Assembly (NCBI RefSeq): GCF_004118375.1
Contig: NZ_SDHX01000001.1
Span: 2,483,693 to 2,547,692 of the forward strand
Length of the DNA: 64,000 nt
Source of the DNA: Oleiharenicola lentus
GTDB taxonomy: Bacteria; Verrucomicrobiota; Verrucomicrobiia; Opitutales; Opitutaceae
Reading direction: 5' to 3'
The notes below the pieces were generated by a model, which saw only the letters and a list, made by a program, of their open reading frames with translations, was not told where the DNA came from and made no database searches. The position numbers and the translations under genes were made by a program. This document shows positions 1-9,167 of the stretch, in pieces; positions within the stretch are counted from its first letter, which is position 1; every line of letters starts with the position of its first letter.

Positions 1-956
1 ACGAGTTTCCTGACATCCTCGTTACCGACACCAATTTTGAATCTCCCCGCAAGGTGACCGGGGGCGGCGCCCAACTCGCGCCCTTCCTCTGGGGTTCGGC
101 CAGCCTCGTCCGCTACCGCGGACCGGACGGGCAACCGTTGTCCGGTATGCTCTGCAAACCGGCGAACTTCGATCCGACGAGGAAGTATCCGATGATCGTT
201 TACATCTACGAGCGGCTCTCGGCCAATCTGCACCGCTTCTTCCTGCCCGCACCGCTGGCGGTGATTGAACCGAGCTTCTACACCAGCAACGGCTACGTCG
301 TGCTCATGCCGGACATCGCCTACACCACCGGCAAACCCGGCGCGAGCGCCTACCAGTGCGTCATGGCCGCGGTCGATGCGGTCGTGGCACAGGGCTTCGT
401 GGACGAGAACGCGCTCGGACTCGAGGGGCATTCGTGGGGCGGCTACGAGACCTGCTACATCCTCACGCAAACCGGCCGTTTCCGCGCCGCCGAGGCCGGC
501 GCGATCGTGGGCAACATGACCAGCGCCTCCGGTGCCATCGGCGAAAGCTCCGGACGCTCCCGTCAGTTCAAATACGAAAAGAACCAGAGCCGAATCGGCG
601 CCACCCTGCAGGAGGCTCCGCACCTGTATGTGGAGAATTCGCCGGTCTTTTTTGCGCACCGCGTCACCACGCCGCTGCTGATCCTGCACAACGACCACGA
701 CGATATCGTGCCGTGGCCGCAGGCCGTCGAGTTCTTCCTCGCTCTGCGCCGCGCCGGCAAGGAGGCCTATCTTTTCAACTACAACGACGAACTGCACAGC
801 CTGCGCCGGCGGGCCGACCAAAAGGATTTTGCCCGCCGCATGCACCAGTTCTTCGACCACTTTCTCAAGGGTGTGCCCCAACCTGCGTGGATGTCCGACG
901 GAATTCCCTACCTTGATCGTGAGGAGGAAAAGCTCCGCTTCCGCGACCCACCCTGA
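1..956 (+). CDS. S9 prolyl oligopeptidase-type peptidase, C-terminal part
   Basis: The reading frame is already open at base 3, so this is the C-terminal part of a larger peptidase whose start lies outside the window. The visible part is an alpha/beta-hydrolase catalytic domain. The serine nucleophile sits in GHSWGG near base 430, the acid in HNDHDDIVPW near base 690, and the histidine in DELHS near base 795, the order expected for the S9 family. A probable beta-propeller would lie upstream. These enzymes cleave peptides or act as acyl-aminoacyl peptidases, often exported. It ends 21 bp before the next gene on the same strand and may be the last-but-several member of the polysaccharide locus. 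Substrate cannot be deduced. Confidence 0.85.
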   Translation, partial: EFPDILVTDTNFESPRKVTGGGAQLAPFLWGSASLVRYRGPDGQPLSGMLCKPANFDPTRKYPMIVYIYERLSANLHRFFLPAPLAVIEPSFYTSNGYVVLMPDIAYTTGKPGASAYQCVMAAVDAVVAQGFVDENALGLEGHSWGGYETCYILTQTGRFRAAEAGAIVGNMTSASGAIGESSGRSRQFKYEKNQSRIGATLQEAPHLYVENSPVFFAHRVTTPLLILHNDHDDIVPWPQAVEFFLALRRAGKEAYLFNYNDELHSLRRRADQKDFARRMHQFFDHFLKGVPQPAWMSDGIPYLDREEEKLRFRDPP

Positions 957-977
957 GCCCGCATTTAATTTTCCGCC

Positions 978-1502
978 ATGACTACTCCCCGAAGACTTCT
1001 GCTCTCTGCCTTGCTCCTGCTCGCGCCCCTCGCTGCTCATGCCAGCTCGCCGTTCGACAGTCGCTGGCGCCTGGACCCTGCACGCAGCTCAGCCCTCGAT
1101 GGGTGGAGCGCCTGGGACCTTGTCATCACGGTGGATGGCCCGCGCGTGAGCCTGCGCCACGACATGCAGTGGCGTACGACGAAGCATCAGGCTACAAACA
1201 CGGTGGACACCACCGCCCCGGTCGAGCTCGCGGATTTCTTCCGCGTCGAGCAGCGCCACATGGCCCTCTATCCGGCCAAGGGCGGCAAGACCGCCGCGCG
1301 CGCCGCCTGGCTGGACGCCGGACGCACGCTGCGCGTCGAGGCCGACGCCCCCATCGAGATTTCCCAAGGTCAGGCCGTCATGCGTCTCTACTGCGAATAC
1401 CGCCTCGTCGAGGGCGACCAGTCCCTCGTGCTGATCGAGCTGCATAGCTCCCGCCCCCAGCCGCTTGTCTACCGTTTCAACCGCGTCCCCTCATCCCCCT
1501 GA
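978..1502 (+). CDS. Small secreted protein of unknown function
   Basis: A 174-residue protein that starts with a clear Sec signal peptide (MTTPRR, then a leucine/alanine-rich core ending near AHA-SS at residue 23). The mature part is about 150 residues, rich in alternating hydrophobic and polar residues, as in a beta-sandwich or lipocalin-like fold, but no family motif is recognised. The gene is 21 bp after the S9 peptidase and 3 bp before the GxGYxYP gene, so it is probably co-transcribed with both. The ATG is the natural start because the signal peptide begins there. Function unknown; a periplasmic accessory role in the surrounding carbohydrate locus is only inferred. Confidence 0.7.
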   Translation: MTTPRRLLLSALLLLAPLAAHASSPFDSRWRLDPARSSALDGWSAWDLVITVDGPRVSLRHDMQWRTTKHQATNTVDTTAPVELADFFRVEQRHMALYPAKGGKTAARAAWLDAGRTLRVEADAPIEISQGQAVMRLYCEYRLVEGDQSLVLIELHSSRPQPLVYRFNRVPSSP

Positions 1503-1505
1503 ACC

Positions 1506-3134
1506 ATGCGCTGCGCCCTTTTATTTTTCGCCCTGCTGCTCGCCCCCTTGTTGACCGCCGCCGAAAACGCGCGGTCGGCCTTCGTCATGCATTGGGACGG
1601 CCAATGGCAGGTCGCTGGCGGTTTGCCCGAAAAAGTCCTGCTCGTCAGCCTGCAGGGCCTCGCCAACCGCGCCGCCCCGCAGCTTTACGTCGTCCACCCG
1701 CGGGACTTCCAGTGGGAGATCACCGAGCCGCTCTTCGATTTCTACCAACGCAAGCACGGCGTTCGCTTCACCGGGCTCAAGACCGCCGAGGAGGCGCTGA
1801 GCCGGTTCGCCGGCGCCGCGAAGGGTTATGTCGTCTGGGACCCGGCCGTGCCCGCAACGTTGAACGTGGCCTTCACCATCGCCGGCCTCGAGGACGCGCT
1901 CGTCGTGACCGCCGGCCTTGTCCCCCTCGTGGAGAAACACGGCCTGAAGCCCATTGACGACCTGCGCGGTCGCTACACCGGCCAGACCGACGCCCAGATT
2001 TACGGCGATGCGGTCCGGCGCTACTGGGCACGTTGCACGCACGACAGCATCATGCTCATGGGCGGACACGCCGGTGCCGTGCGCCAACCCGCCATGGGCG
2101 ACTGGGGCGTGCGCCAGCGGATGTTTTTCCAGGATCTCTCGGCCAATCCCAAGCACCCGGAGGAACTCGCCCTCGCCCAGAAACTCCTTTCTGAACTCAA
2201 TCCCGGTGCCACGGTCTTCGGCTGGCACTCCTACGCGAAGGACACCGAGGAGCAGTGGACCACCCTGCTCTCCGGCTACGGCCTCAAGATGGAGGGGCTG
2301 CACAATCTCCCGAACCTCAGCTTCAACTGCCAGTTCGGTTTCACCCCGGGTTTCAAGTTCACGAACTCCCACCGCGTGGCGCGCGATGCCAAGCTCACGG
2401 CAGCGGCAAAGGTTTACCTCTCCTTTGTCCAGTCCGACAGCATCGGCATCGGCGTCTGGACCAAACCCGGTCGCGGCAAGCTGCCCTTCGCGTGGCAGGT
2501 CACGATGAACTGGACGAAGTTCTCGCCCGCCGCCCTCGAGTATTTCCACGAAAGCGCGACACCGAACGACTACTTCATCGGCGGGCTCTCGGGGCCGGGA
2601 TACATGTATCCCAACCATATTCCCGCCGACCGCTTCCCGCTGCTCATGAAGGAGGCCCGCGAGCTGATGGCCGTGCTCGACGAGCATGTGATGGAAATCA
2701 TGGACAACTCCGCCGCCGACGGAAACGTGGGCAACGCCGACCTCACCAAGGAAACGGTGGACCGCTATTACGAAGCGTTTCCCGATGTGATCGGCTTCAT
2801 CAACGGCTACGGTCCCGCCCGCACCCGCGACCTCCGCGACACCCGGCCGCTGATTTCCTACGACTACTATATCGACCCGCGCCGCCCGCGCACCGAGGTG
2901 GCGGCCGATCTCAACGAGCTCATCGCCCTCAACGCCACCCGGCCCTACTTCCTCCTCGTGCACGTCCGCGAATCCAACGACGTCAACAGCCTCGTCGAGG
3001 TGGTCAAGCAGCTCGACGGGCCCGTCGAAGTCGTGCCGCTCGACGTTTTCCTGAAGCTGGCCGCGAGCAAGAAGACCTACACGACCCGCTATCAGGACCC
3101 CGACGACCCCAAGCACTTCCACGGCTACAAGTGA
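1506..3134 (+). CDS. GxGYxYP domain-containing secreted protein (putative glycosidase)
   Basis: A 542-residue protein with a Sec signal peptide (MRCALLFFALLLAPLLTAAE). Its central part carries SGPGYMYPNH, the signature for which the GxGYxYP family is named. That family is regarded as putative glycoside hydrolases found in carbohydrate-utilisation loci, but its substrate is not established. The length fits the full family with its N-terminal domain. It starts 3 bp after the preceding gene's stop and is followed 55 bp later by a heparinase-type lyase, which supports a role in polysaccharide breakdown outside the cytoplasm. Confidence 0.8.
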   Translation: MRCALLFFALLLAPLLTAAENARSAFVMHWDGQWQVAGGLPEKVLLVSLQGLANRAAPQLYVVHPRDFQWEITEPLFDFYQRKHGVRFTGLKTAEEALSRFAGAAKGYVVWDPAVPATLNVAFTIAGLEDALVVTAGLVPLVEKHGLKPIDDLRGRYTGQTDAQIYGDAVRRYWARCTHDSIMLMGGHAGAVRQPAMGDWGVRQRMFFQDLSANPKHPEELALAQKLLSELNPGATVFGWHSYAKDTEEQWTTLLSGYGLKMEGLHNLPNLSFNCQFGFTPGFKFTNSHRVARDAKLTAAAKVYLSFVQSDSIGIGVWTKPGRGKLPFAWQVTMNWTKFSPAALEYFHESATPNDYFIGGLSGPGYMYPNHIPADRFPLLMKEARELMAVLDEHVMEIMDNSAADGNVGNADLTKETVDRYYEAFPDVIGFINGYGPARTRDLRDTRPLISYDYYIDPRRPRTEVAADLNELIALNATRPYFLLVHVRESNDVNSLVEVVKQLDGPVEVVPLDVFLKLAASKKTYTTRYQDPDDPKHFHGYK

Positions 3135-3189
3135 GCCTCCGTCCCCTGTCATCCGTTCTCCGTCTTCCGCACTCCGCCCCACCCGCCCC

Positions 3190-5280
3190 ATGAATACCCC
3201 CACCCGCCGCACCTTTCTCAAGAGTTCCGCCGTCCTCGCCGCCACCCTGCCCTTCGCCCGCCTGCCGCTCGGTGCAGCGACCGCGGCCAACCCACCGTCC
3301 GCCGGACCCGGGCGTGGCCTGCTGTTCGACCCCGCCGACCTGCCACGCATCCGCGCCAATCTCGATCTTCCGCGCTGTGCCGAGATCCGCAGCCAGTTGC
3401 TCGACGTGGATTTTGCCGCCGAGACGAAGTTCGTGCGCGAGGAATCACGCCTCAACAACCATGTGGCCGACTTCATGCGCCTGTGGAAACTGGTGCAGAA
3501 CTGCGCGTTTGCCTACACGGTCTGGGGCGACCGCCGCCAGTTGGACCTGTGTCTGCTGGCGCTCCGGCGCATGTGCGCATACCCGCGCTGGGATTACTTC
3601 CTCGAGGGCGGCAAGGACACCATCGGCCTGCAGCGCGCCCCCGAAGCCACCATCGCCGCCTGCTATGCGCTCGACTGGCTCGGCGCCGCCGTGCCGGCCG
3701 ACCTGGTGAATCTTACGGAGCACAGGATTCTCACGGAGGGAGCCCCCGCCTGTTACCGCACCCTCTACGGCATGAAGTATCCCGACCGCGTGAAGGGCTG
3801 GGGCTTCGATCCCGAGGACGACTATCCGCAGGCCTACCGCGTGAGCCTTGCCCGCTGGCCGCTCATCCTCAATGCCACCAATCTCAAGATCATCCCCACC
3901 TGCGGCCTCGGTCTCGCCGCCGTCTGGTTCCATGGCCGACACCCTGATGCGGGCAAGTGGCTCGATCTCTCCCGCCAGAGCGCGCAGGCCTTCGCCACGA
4001 TGTATGGCTCGGACGGCTCTTACGACGAGGGCGTCGGCTACTGGGGCTACACCACCTCCCACCTGGCGATGCTCGCGGAGGCCGTCTGGCGCCGGCTTGG
4101 CCTCGATGACCGCAAGCTCATCAACTACCCGGGCACCATCCGGTTCGCCCTGAGCATGGCCATGCCCTGCGGCGGCGGCGTGGTCGCGGATCCGAAGCTC
4201 GGCACCGCCTACAACGCCACGCCCAAGGGCAACTACAACCCTGCGCTCGATCTCGTGAATTTCTGCGATGCCGGCGTGGGTATGGATGTCTCGGTCGCCG
4301 GCTGGGTCGGCAGCACAGCCCATGATCCCCTCTGCCATCATGTCGCCCAGAACACCGGTTCGCTGCGCCTGCTGCAGGGCGCGGTCTGGTATCAGCCCGA
4401 TGCGCCGAGCCAGGCGCCCGGCCCTGACTTGCACGATGTGCGACTGAGCAACGACTGGGTCATCTCCCGCACCGGTTGGGCCCCGGCGGACACCGTCGTC
4501 GCACTGCGCAGCGGCGGTCCGGCCAACCACGAGCACGCCGACCGCAACAGCATCATCTTCAAGGCGCACGGTGACCGCCTGTTTCACGACCCATTCCGCG
4601 CCGGCTATTCCTTCACCACGCCGCAATGGCTGCTCCGACTCACCGAGGCCCACACCGCGGTTCTGATCAACGGCCAGGGCCACCAATACCACAACGGCTC
4701 CGAAGGCACGAATGCCTCCTGGGCCGTGGCGAGCGTCACGGATTTTCGCTCGGGCCCGGGCTGGATGACGGTCACGAGCGACGCCTCCGAAGCCTACGCC
4801 CTCGTGCTGCCCGACGCCGCGTTCGTCGTGCGCACGCTGGTCTTCCTCAAGCCCGAGGTCCTGCTCGTGCTCGATCGCGTCAAACTCAAGAGCACCGCGC
4901 CCGTGCAGGTGCGCTTCCAGGTCTTCAACGACGACGGCAAGGGCGCCGCGACCGCTGCCGGCACCACCTTCGGCATTGACCGGCCGCTGGCCTCGCTGCG
5001 CGCCACCGTCGCCTCCGCCGGCTCCGTCAGCGCGGGCACCGCCAAGCTCGCCCTGCCGGAGAGCGTCGGCGTCTTCCCCTATGTTGAAGTCGTCTCCCCC
5101 AGCGCCACCGACCATGAGGTCCTCACCGCCTGCACCACCGCCCCCGCCGGTGGCGCCCATGGCAAACTCGCTGTCACGCGCACGGCATCCGGCTGGCACA
5201 TCACCGGCAGCCACTCCGGACAGAAGGTGGACGTCACGCTCCAGACCACGACCAGCGTCCCTGCCCTCACCATCGCCTGA
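3190..5280 (+). CDS. Heparinase II/III-family polysaccharide lyase-like protein, Tat-exported
   Basis: A 696-residue protein whose N-terminus has a twin-arginine signal (TRRTFLKSS) followed by an Ala/Leu-rich segment. The middle is helix-rich, as expected for an (alpha/alpha) toroid (residues about 40-380). The C-terminal part is a beta-sandwich-like region opening with NHEHAD at residues 446-451, the histidine-bearing motif of heparinase II/III proteins. Such proteins eliminate uronic-acid-containing polysaccharides (heparan sulfate, alginate and relatives). No close substrate assignment is possible. It stands just upstream of a sodium symporter gene (67 bp gap), consistent with supplying cleavage products for uptake. 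Confidence 0.82.
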   Translation: MNTPTRRTFLKSSAVLAATLPFARLPLGAATAANPPSAGPGRGLLFDPADLPRIRANLDLPRCAEIRSQLLDVDFAAETKFVREESRLNNHVADFMRLWKLVQNCAFAYTVWGDRRQLDLCLLALRRMCAYPRWDYFLEGGKDTIGLQRAPEATIAACYALDWLGAAVPADLVNLTEHRILTEGAPACYRTLYGMKYPDRVKGWGFDPEDDYPQAYRVSLARWPLILNATNLKIIPTCGLGLAAVWFHGRHPDAGKWLDLSRQSAQAFATMYGSDGSYDEGVGYWGYTTSHLAMLAEAVWRRLGLDDRKLINYPGTIRFALSMAMPCGGGVVADPKLGTAYNATPKGNYNPALDLVNFCDAGVGMDVSVAGWVGSTAHDPLCHHVAQNTGSLRLLQGAVWYQPDAPSQAPGPDLHDVRLSNDWVISRTGWAPADTVVALRSGGPANHEHADRNSIIFKAHGDRLFHDPFRAGYSFTTPQWLLRLTEAHTAVLINGQGHQYHNGSEGTNASWAVASVTDFRSGPGWMTVTSDASEAYALVLPDAAFVVRTLVFLKPEVLLVLDRVKLKSTAPVQVRFQVFNDDGKGAATAAGTTFGIDRPLASLRATVASAGSVSAGTAKLALPESVGVFPYVEVVSPSATDHEVLTACTTAPAGGAHGKLAVTRTASGWHITGSHSGQKVDVTLQTTTSVPALTIA

Positions 5281-5347
5281 CAGCGTCATTCCTTTGTAAG
5301 GTCGCCGCACGCAACGATCCTGCATTCTTTACCCTCTGATTCCGGCC

Positions 5348-7120
5348 ATGCCCGTCCTCAATCATGCCAACGGTGCCGATTATGCGCTGATCACGCTCTA
5401 CTTCGGTATCGTCATTTTTGTGGGATGGTATTCGTCGCGGAAAAACCGGAACACCGACGATTACTTCAAGGCGGGCGGCAAGGTTCCCTGGGTTCTCGCT
5501 GGTGTGTCGAACTGGGTCTCGGGTTTCTCGGCCTTCATGTTCGTGGCCGCGGCCGGCTTCACCTACAAGCACGGGCTCGGCGCCGTCGTCGTCTTCACCG
5601 CGGCGACCTGGGCCTACCTCGTCGGAGCGTTCTACTTCGCCGCCCGCTGGCGAAGGGCCCGGATCAACTCTCCGCTTGAGTTTCTCACTCGCCGCTACTC
5701 GTCCTCGACCACCTATTTCTACACGGTCACCGCGATCATCCCGCAGGTCATCCTCATCGGCCAGGGCCTTTATATTCTCTGCATTTTCGTTTCCACCGCT
5801 CTCGGCTTTGCTTCGGAACAACACGCCTTCCTCGGACTGACTTTCTCGGGTCTGGAACTCACGATGATCTGCACCGGTCTCGTGATGATCGTTTATACCG
5901 TCATCGGCGGGCTGTGGGCGGCTGTGCTGAGTGATGCAGTGCAGGGCGTCATCATCCTGGTGACATCGCTGTTGATCCTGCCCGTGACCTTCCTTTACCT
6001 GGGTCAGGGCGACGGAGTTGCGGCGGGCTTCTCGCGGCTCTGGCGGGAGGCGCCGCAAGGTTATTTCGGGCTGAACGGCCAGACTGGCCAACCCCTGTTT
6101 TTGCTCAGCTACGCCGCCGCCTCCATGCTCGGCTACAACGTCGCCTGGTGGCAGGTGCAACGCTACCAGAGCGTGCCCGACGAGCGCGGCGCCCGGAAGA
6201 TGGCGATGCTCTGTGCGGGCCTCTCCCTGTTCGGCCCGCTGCTGTGGATTCTGCCCGTCATGGGCGCGCGGGTCATTTTCCCCAACATCACGGAGATCTG
6301 GCCGCAGTTCGCCGCGCCCGAGGAGGCCTCCTTTGTCGGCCTCGCCCTCCTGCTCCTGCCTCACGGCCTGATCGGCTTTGTCATCGCCGCCATTCTTTCC
6401 GCGACCCTCGGCCAGGCCAGCGACGGCTTCAACTGGCTCGCCGCCACCATAACCCGCGACATCTACGTGCCGTTGCGCAAACGATTCGGCCGGCCGGTCC
6501 CTGGTGAAAAACACCAGATGCGCGTCGGCCAGGCGACCATGCTGGTCATCGGCGTGCTCGGCATCGTCGCCGCCTTCTTTATCGCCCGGACGGGCGGCGC
6601 CTTCGCGTTCGCATTGAAATACTACTCGCTCTCCGGCCCGGGCTTCATGATGCCCGTCTTCCTGGGCATGATCTACCGCAAGACGCCGTGGTGGTCCGGC
6701 ATGGCCTCCTGCATCGCGGCCTTTACCGTCGCGTTCGCCCTGCTGTGGGCGGACGTCTTCCCCGCTCATGCCTACGAGCGTAACATCATCAGCGCCATCA
6801 CCGCCGCGACCGTGGTGTTCTTCCTCTCCGCGTTGTTCTACCGCAAAGACGACCCGCGCAGCGCCGAATGCCGGCGGTTCGACGCCGACCTGCGCACCCC
6901 TGTGCCCGTCGATCCCAACCTGCCCCCGGCCAGCCTGCGTGACTTCCAGATGCTGGCATTGGTCAGCGTGCTGCTGGGCCTCGTGTTGATCGCCTGCGTC
7001 GTTCTGCCCTCGTCGCCCCTCGCTCCGCCGCTTATCAATCTCGTCGCCGGCGGGCTGCTTTTTCTGATCGGCGCCCTGCTCTGGCGCGCTTCCCGTCCGG
7101 CCAAAACCAAACTACCCTGA
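5348..7120 (+). CDS. Sodium:solute symporter (SSS family)
   Basis: A 590-residue polytopic inner-membrane protein with about 13 predicted helices. The opening (LYFGIVIFVGWYSSRKNRNT followed by DDYF and KVPWVLAGVSNW) is typical of SSS transporters such as those for sugars and sialic acid. The C-terminus has a further helix pair and a short basic tail. It would couple sodium entry to uptake of the compound processed by the genes that follow. The next gene starts only 4 bp after its stop, and the train of overlapping genes downstream suggests that it supplies the substrate of that pathway. No terminator is seen between it and its neighbours. Confidence 0.9.
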   Translation: MPVLNHANGADYALITLYFGIVIFVGWYSSRKNRNTDDYFKAGGKVPWVLAGVSNWVSGFSAFMFVAAAGFTYKHGLGAVVVFTAATWAYLVGAFYFAARWRRARINSPLEFLTRRYSSSTTYFYTVTAIIPQVILIGQGLYILCIFVSTALGFASEQHAFLGLTFSGLELTMICTGLVMIVYTVIGGLWAAVLSDAVQGVIILVTSLLILPVTFLYLGQGDGVAAGFSRLWREAPQGYFGLNGQTGQPLFLLSYAAASMLGYNVAWWQVQRYQSVPDERGARKMAMLCAGLSLFGPLLWILPVMGARVIFPNITEIWPQFAAPEEASFVGLALLLLPHGLIGFVIAAILSATLGQASDGFNWLAATITRDIYVPLRKRFGRPVPGEKHQMRVGQATMLVIGVLGIVAAFFIARTGGAFAFALKYYSLSGPGFMMPVFLGMIYRKTPWWSGMASCIAAFTVAFALLWADVFPAHAYERNIISAITAATVVFFLSALFYRKDDPRSAECRRFDADLRTPVPVDPNLPPASLRDFQMLALVSVLLGLVLIACVVLPSSPLAPPLINLVAGGLLFLIGALLWRASRPAKTKLP

Positions 7121-7124
7121 CCCC

Positions 7125-7928
7125 GTGCGCCTGCCCGCCCAGCTCTATCGTCAGTTCGACGCCGATCCCGCGCTCGCGGTGCCGGGCGAGGGCTACGGTG
7201 GATGGCACACGGTCGAGGCTGAACTCGCCCCGCAACACACGGCGTTGGTCGTGATGCACGCCTGGGACTGCGGCCAACCGCACGAATTCCCCGGCTGGCG
7301 CCGCGCGGTCGAATATACCCCGCGAGCCGAGCGCATCCTGCGGGAGGTCTTCCCGCCCCTGCTGGCCGCCGTGCGCGCTTCGCCGTTGCCGGTCTTCCAC
7401 GTCGTGGGCGGCGGCAAGGACTACTACTCCCATTTGCCCGGACACCACCGCGCGATCCAGCTGGCCGGAGGCTCCAGTCTCCCGCGGCGCGTCACGCCCG
7501 ACCCGCTCCACGAAAGAATGCAGCGCCTGCGGGCCGCGCAGGGTTCGCCCGGCGCCCATAACAGCGCCGACATTGCCGCCGGGTTCGCCCGGCTGGATTT
7601 TGCCCCGTCCGCCCGCCCGGTCGGCGAAGAAGGCATCGCCGAGGACGGCGCCCAACTCGCCGCCCTGTGTCGCGCCCAAGGCATCAATCATCTCATCTAC
7701 TCCGGGTTCGCGCTCAACTGGTGCCTGCTGATGTCTCCGGGCGGCATGGTGGACATGGCCCGCCACGGTTGCCTTTGCTCCACCATTGCCGAAGCCACCA
7801 CCGCCGTGGAAAACCGTGAGACTGCCCGCGAGGAGCGCGAAAAACGCCAGGCCCTGTGGCGCGTGGCCTTGGAGTTCGGCTTTGTCTTCAAACTCGCGGA
7901 CTTTCTCCGCGCCCTTCCCTCGCCATGA
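7125..7928 (+). CDS. Isochorismatase-like cysteine hydrolase
   Basis: A 267-residue protein starting with GTG, 4 bp after the symporter gene. The fold is recognised from the N-terminal TALVVMHAWDCG strand and the C-terminal NHLIYSGFALNWCLL, where the cysteine of NWC is the expected nucleophile. Family members hydrolyse amides or enol ethers (nicotinamidase, carbamoylsarcosine amidase, isochorismatase). The first catalytic aspartate, usually inside a VVDMQ-type strand, is not at its usual place: this strand reads VVMHAWD. Activity may therefore be altered. Its stop overlaps the next start by 4 bp (ATGA), so translation is probably coupled. Substrate unknown. Confidence 0.7.
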   Translation: MRLPAQLYRQFDADPALAVPGEGYGGWHTVEAELAPQHTALVVMHAWDCGQPHEFPGWRRAVEYTPRAERILREVFPPLLAAVRASPLPVFHVVGGGKDYYSHLPGHHRAIQLAGGSSLPRRVTPDPLHERMQRLRAAQGSPGAHNSADIAAGFARLDFAPSARPVGEEGIAEDGAQLAALCRAQGINHLIYSGFALNWCLLMSPGGMVDMARHGCLCSTIAEATTAVENRETAREEREKRQALWRVALEFGFVFKLADFLRALPSP

Positions 7929-9163
7929 ATCCGACCCTTGCCCTCCACGGCGGCCCCAAGGCCGTCACCGCCCCCCGCCCCGAGCGTCATCGCTGGGGCG
8001 CCGAGGAATTATCGCGACTGACCGCCATGGTGGGACAGAAATCCCTTTTCTACGCCAACGGCCCGCAGTGCGCGGACCTCGCCGCCGAGTTCCGCCAGAC
8101 CTGCCCGGCCAAATGGCTGATGCCGACCTCCTCCGGCACGGCTGCGCTGCACGTCGCCGTGGCTGCGCTCCAGCTGCCGCCGGGCTCCGAGATCATCACC
8201 TCGCCCATCACCGACATGGGCTCGGTCATCGGGATTCTCTACCAACAACTGGTCCCGGTCTTCGCCGACATCCACCCGCACACCTACAACCTGGATCCGC
8301 AGGACGTCCGTCGGCGGATCACATCGAAGACGCGTGCCATCATGCCGGTCCACCTGACCGGGAATCCCTCCGACATGGAGGCCATCATGACCATCGCCCG
8401 GGAGCATGACCTCTTTGTGATCGAGGATTGCGCGCAGGCCTGGGGGGCTCTCTACCGCGGAAAACCGGTCGGATCCTGGGGCCATCTCGCCTGTTTTTCC
8501 TTCAACGAGTTCAAGCACGTCAGTTGCGGCGACGGCGGAATCGTGATGACCAACGACGAGCGCTTCGGTCCGACGCTCGCGAAATGGGCCGATAAGTTCT
8601 ACGACCGCAACAGCGCCGCAGACGCGCGCAACCCGACCAGCCTCGCGCCCAACTACCGCATGAGCGAACCCCAGGCTGCGGTCGCGGCCGGCCAGCTGAC
8701 GAAACTGCCCGCCATCATCGCCGACCACGTCCGTCTGGGTTCGCGGCTGCTCGCGCAACTGGAGACCCGTGCCCTTCCCGGCGTTTCCCTACCCGCCATC
8801 GACCCACGGGACCGTCACAGTTTCTGGTTCTGCCTGCTCCGGCTCGATCTCGCCCGCTTCCGTTGCACCCGCGATGAATTTGCCGCGGCCCTGGTCGCGG
8901 AAGGCGCCGCCGCCACGCCCGGCTACATCCCGCGTCCGGTTTACCGATACCCCCTGTTTCAAAATCACGATTTCTTCGCCGGGTTCTGGCCGCTCCGCGA
9001 AGCCGGCCTCACCACGATGGATTACCGCCGGGTCAGCTGCCCCGTCACCGAGGCCGTGCTGGCCGACAGCATTTCGCTGGCGATCAATCCCGGCCTGACC
9101 GACGAGATCATGGACCAGACCGCGGCCGCGGTGGCGAAGGTTACCCACCACTTTGCCCGCTGA
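7925..9163 (+). CDS. DegT/DnrJ/EryC1/StrS-family aminotransferase
   Basis: A 412-residue PLP-dependent enzyme. The ATG at 7925 is preferred over longer upstream options because it overlaps the preceding stop as ATGA and gives the usual family N-terminus (ALHGGPKAV). Recognised parts are the cofactor-binding TSSGTAALHVA, the acidic VIEDCAQAWGA, and the PLP lysine at residue 197 in FNEFKHVSCGDGG. Family members transaminate keto-sugars; most are biosynthetic. Placed among catabolic genes here, it could add or remove an amino group from a sugar, or be a cofactor-dependent dehydratase. The next gene begins 4 bp downstream. Confidence 0.88.
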   Translation: MNPTLALHGGPKAVTAPRPERHRWGAEELSRLTAMVGQKSLFYANGPQCADLAAEFRQTCPAKWLMPTSSGTAALHVAVAALQLPPGSEIITSPITDMGSVIGILYQQLVPVFADIHPHTYNLDPQDVRRRITSKTRAIMPVHLTGNPSDMEAIMTIAREHDLFVIEDCAQAWGALYRGKPVGSWGHLACFSFNEFKHVSCGDGGIVMTNDERFGPTLAKWADKFYDRNSAADARNPTSLAPNYRMSEPQAAVAAGQLTKLPAIIADHVRLGSRLLAQLETRALPGVSLPAIDPRDRHSFWFCLLRLDLARFRCTRDEFAAALVAEGAAATPGYIPRPVYRYPLFQNHDFFAGFWPLREAGLTTMDYRRVSCPVTEAVLADSISLAINPGLTDEIMDQTAAAVAKVTHHFAR

Positions 9164-9167
9164 CCCG

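Noticed and set aside
3445-5325. Minus-strand frame opposite the heparinase-type gene
   Set aside because: The Tat signal and NHEHAD motif are on the plus strand; the antisense product is Gly/Arg/Ala-rich without motifs.
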